Part shown: in pieces, positions 5,105 to 6,564 of the stretch
Layout: the number at the start of each line of letters is the position of its first letter
Position numbering within the stretch: position 1 is the stretch's first letter
From: Acidobacteriota bacterium
Lineage (GTDB): Bacteria; Acidobacteriota; Terriglobia; Terriglobales; Acidobacteriaceae
Assembly: GCA_021810735.1 (NCBI GenBank)
Contig: JAJZIF010000222.1
Location: forward strand, 1 to 6,564
Direction: 5' to 3'
DNA: 6,564 bases
The notes under the pieces: generated by a model
Databases searched by the model: none
Seen by the model: only the letters and a program-made list of their open reading frames with translations
Told to the model about the DNA's origin: nothing
Translations under genes and position numbers: made by a program

Positions 5105-5890
5105 TTACGGGAGCTGCGGTCCCTGGCCTTTCCCCGAACCGGCGGGGCGGACTCGGGCGAAGGTGGGAATCGGTTGTTCCTCTCGCGGATGCGCAGGCGC
5201 ACCGCTGCGCATGGCCCCGTTCAAGGAGCTGCCAAGCGGGCGCAGGTTCATGGAAGGCTGTGGCATCACGCTCTGATGCTGGGTCACGATGATCGCGCTG
5301 GCAGGTTCTTTGCCCGCGCAGCGGTAACTGTGCGGGGTGCTTGCGTCGAAATAGACGGAATCTCCCGGAGCGAGGGTCTGTGTCTGGCCGCCGTGGCGAA
5401 TTTCCATTTCTCCGCTCAGCACATAGAGGAACTCAAAGCCGGCGTGAACGTGGGACCGGACTTCCACATTTTTCTTGAGCGGAACAAATTCCGCCAGGTA
5501 GGGATCCAGAGTGCGGTCCGGAACCAGATAGCCGAGGCTTTCAAAGAAATAGGTTGGATCCGTTACGCCTGTCTGCGGTAAACGCACCCGCTCCGTTCTC
5601 CTGTGGACGCGGAACAGGGTGTGAGGCTCCGGTTCAAAGAAGTAGGAAAGATCTTTGCTGAAGACCATGGCGATCCTCGCCAGATTGCGCAGCGTAGGAA
5701 CGACACGGCCGGTTTCCAACTGCGAGAGAAAGCTGGGTGAAAGACCGGTGTGCTTGCCCATTTCGACCAGGCCCATGGATTTTTTCAGGCGAAGACGCTT
5801 GATTCTTTCCCCGATTTTTTTCTCTCCGATGAACAGCTCCGCGGTTTCCGGGTCAATTTGTTTGGTTTCAGGGGTCGTCTGGGGTTCCAT
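5105..5890 (-). CDS. XRE-family regulator with cupin sensor domain
   Basis: The protein has 261 residues. Residues 24-85 form an XRE-type helix-turn-helix (IGERIKRLRLKKSMGLVEMG, then LSPSFLSQLETGRVVPTLRN, the recognition region). Residues about 125-205 form a cupin_2 barrel with the metal-ligand pattern His147-x-His149-x3-Glu153 and His187 in TPHSY, and with APGDSVYFD between. This architecture is a one-component cytoplasmic transcription factor, often controlling uptake or catabolism of amino acids, polyamines or similar small molecules; the ligand cannot be predicted here. Residues 206-261 are a proline/arginine/serine-rich, probably disordered tail, which is unusual because most relatives end soon after the cupin. 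The start ATG 5890 has AGGAG seven bases upstream. It has its own terminator, and it faces the epimerase gene across a shared intergenic region, where it may bind. Confidence 0.92.
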   Translation of the reverse strand: MEPQTTPETKQIDPETAELFIGEKKIGERIKRLRLKKSMGLVEMGKHTGLSPSFLSQLETGRVVPTLRNLARIAMVFSKDLSYFFEPEPHTLFRVHRRTERVRLPQTGVTDPTYFFESLGYLVPDRTLDPYLAEFVPLKKNVEVRSHVHAGFEFLYVLSGEMEIRHGGQTQTLAPGDSVYFDASTPHSYRCAGKEPASAIIVTQHQSVMPQPSMNLRPLGSSLNGAMRSGAPAHPREEQPIPTFARVRPAGSGKGQGPQLP

Positions 5891-6141
5891 AGCAGTGCTC
5901 CTGAGCGATTAGATGCCTGAGAAGGGAATTTGCATTCAGGAGATTGAAACACTGTTCGGCGATATCAAGGCGACCCGCGATTCTTACGATAGGGTGAAAC
6001 TCCCGGACGGCGTGATGTGATGAACAACCATTCCGAAACCTCCTACATCACACCTTGTAGTGTTATCGAGCACAACTCTTTCACATCCTTGCATTCTTGC
6101 AGCACTCCCGATCCATACTCTCGTTATCTTGCTTGCGCTCC
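5891..6141. promoter_or_regulatory. Divergent intergenic region with repeated half-sites
   Basis: This region must hold the promoters for the regulator (minus) and the epimerase (plus). GTGATGT (6012-6018) and ACATCAC (6045-6051) form a perfect inverted repeat 26 bases apart. ACATCACA (6045-6052) and TGTAGTGT (6056-6063) form an imperfect dyad with a three-base centre. Together these are three TGTGATGT-like half-sites, a plausible operator for the adjacent XRE protein. I see no convincing -35/-10 pair on either strand. A weakly supported 35-codon plus-strand ORF lies at 5913-6020. Confidence 0.4.
5913..6020 (+). CDS. Possible small ORF (35 aa) in the divergent intergenic region
   Basis: ATG 5913 opens 35 codons to TGA 6018-6020. 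The peptide is protein-like in composition (IQEIETLFGD, then DSYDRVKLPDGVM), with a helix-prone acidic first half, but I do not recognise it. There is no clear Shine-Dalgarno, and its start is only 22 bases from the divergent regulator's start codon. A second overlapping frame begins at ATG 6020 and runs into the epimerase gene in another phase. It could be a small protein, a leader peptide, or chance. Confidence 0.2.
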   Translation: MPEKGICIQEIETLFGDIKATRDSYDRVKLPDGVM

Positions 6142-6564
6142 ATGGAAATTTTTCCGCAGATTCTGCTCACGGGTGCCTCTGGACTGATCGGCAGCGCGCT
6201 TGCGCTCGGATTTACTTCTCAGTCGATTCCGTTCACCTCTCTGGTGCGCCGGGCCGCGCCTCCAGGTTCTTCGAGCATCGTGTGGAACCCCTATGAATTT
6301 GAGTTTCGCGAGGAAATGCGACGGCTCAGCGGAATCCGGGCCGTGATTCATCTGGCGGGTGAGAATGTAAGCGACGGCCGCTGGACGAAAGAGAAGAAGC
6401 AGCGCATCCGCAGCAGCCGGGTGAAAACCACGCAGTCGCTGGTCCAGTTGCTTTTCCGTCTGGAGCAACGGCCGGAGGTTCTTCTGAGCGCCTCCGCCAC
6501 GGGTTTTTATGGACATCGCGGAGCGGAGATCTTGACCGAAGCGTCTCCGCCTGGCGAGGGCTTT
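6142..6564 (+). CDS. TIGR01777/YfcH-like NAD(P)-dependent epimerase, 5' part
   Basis: The first 141 residues of a protein of normally about 300 are present; the gene runs off the right end. TGASGLIG (residues 10-17) is the GxxGxxG dinucleotide-binding loop of extended short-chain dehydrogenases. VIHLAGENV (68-76), GRWTKEKK (79-86), SSRVKTTQSLV (91-101) and SASATGFYGHRG (116-127) match the TIGR01777 subfamily (E. coli YfcH, human SDR39U1), sometimes annotated SulA-like in older records. The YG of GFYG includes the active-site region of the fold. The substrate of this subfamily is not established. ATG 6142 places the loop at the usual distance from the N-terminus; an in-frame TTG at 6133 is possible but neither start has a strong Shine-Dalgarno. 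The gene is divergent from the XRE-cupin regulator and might be its target. Confidence 0.92.
   Translation, partial: MEIFPQILLTGASGLIGSALALGFTSQSIPFTSLVRRAAPPGSSSIVWNPYEFEFREEMRRLSGIRAVIHLAGENVSDGRWTKEKKQRIRSSRVKTTQSLVQLLFRLEQRPEVLLSASATGFYGHRGAEILTEASPPGEGF

Noticed and set aside
4976..5581. 201-codon plus-strand frame across the terminator and regulator
   Set aside because: It passes through a perfect terminator stem and antisense to the cupin domain, so it is not a gene.
6020..6187. 55-codon plus-strand frame overlapping the epimerase start
   Set aside because: It has no ribosome-binding site, a serine/cysteine-rich chance-like composition, and it conflicts with the well supported epimerase frame.
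1..6564. CRISPR array, tRNA, IS element or prophage attachment sites
   Set aside because: I found no regularly spaced direct repeats, no tRNA cloverleaf arms with a T-loop consensus, no transposase motifs and no paired terminal repeats around the accessory block.

Overview
The window looks like a chromosomal segment from a moderately GC-rich bacterium. An acidobacterium (Terriglobia-like) is the best guess. That guess rests on the mix of families: a secreted PNGase A-type protein, an XRE-cupin regulator, a TIGR01777 epimerase, and a ribosomal rpmI-rplT pair without infC beside it. No rRNA or other decisive phylogenetic marker is present, so the assignment is an inference.

Layout. Positions 1-484 hold no confident gene: a terminator-like hairpin, a tiny ORF with a good Shine-Dalgarno, and GC-rich low-complexity sequence. 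Positions 485-637 carry the remains of a VapB/Phd-type antitoxin without a toxin. A hairpin terminator at 736-769 closes this stretch. Positions 831-2285 form a same-strand cluster of three genes: a proteasome-beta-like Ntn-hydrolase with a predicted N-terminal serine nucleophile; a small antitoxin whose C-terminal toxin-binding tail is intact but whose N-terminal DNA-binding domain is replaced by unrelated sequence; and a complete PIN-domain (VapC-like) toxin that overlaps the antitoxin stop by four bases. This cluster reads as an accessory insertion, visibly more AT-rich than its flanks.

Positions 2383-3161 are core genes: rpmI (L35) and rplT (L20), separated by a structured 194-base spacer and closed by a 19-bp perfect bidirectional terminator. 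On the minus strand, 4972-3239 encodes a secreted PNGase A-family amidase (N-glycan release) and 5890-5105 an XRE-cupin transcription factor, with its own 17-bp terminator between them. A 251-base divergent intergenic region with repeated TGTGATGT-like half-sites separates the regulator from the 5' part of a TIGR01777/YfcH-like NAD(P)-binding epimerase, which runs off the right end.

The most interesting part is 485-2285. Two homologous antitoxin tails (23 of 31 residues identical by eye) bracket a proteasome-like hydrolase, and only the second tail still has its toxin. Whether the hydrolase works with the toxin-antitoxin pair or is a passenger cannot be decided from one window.
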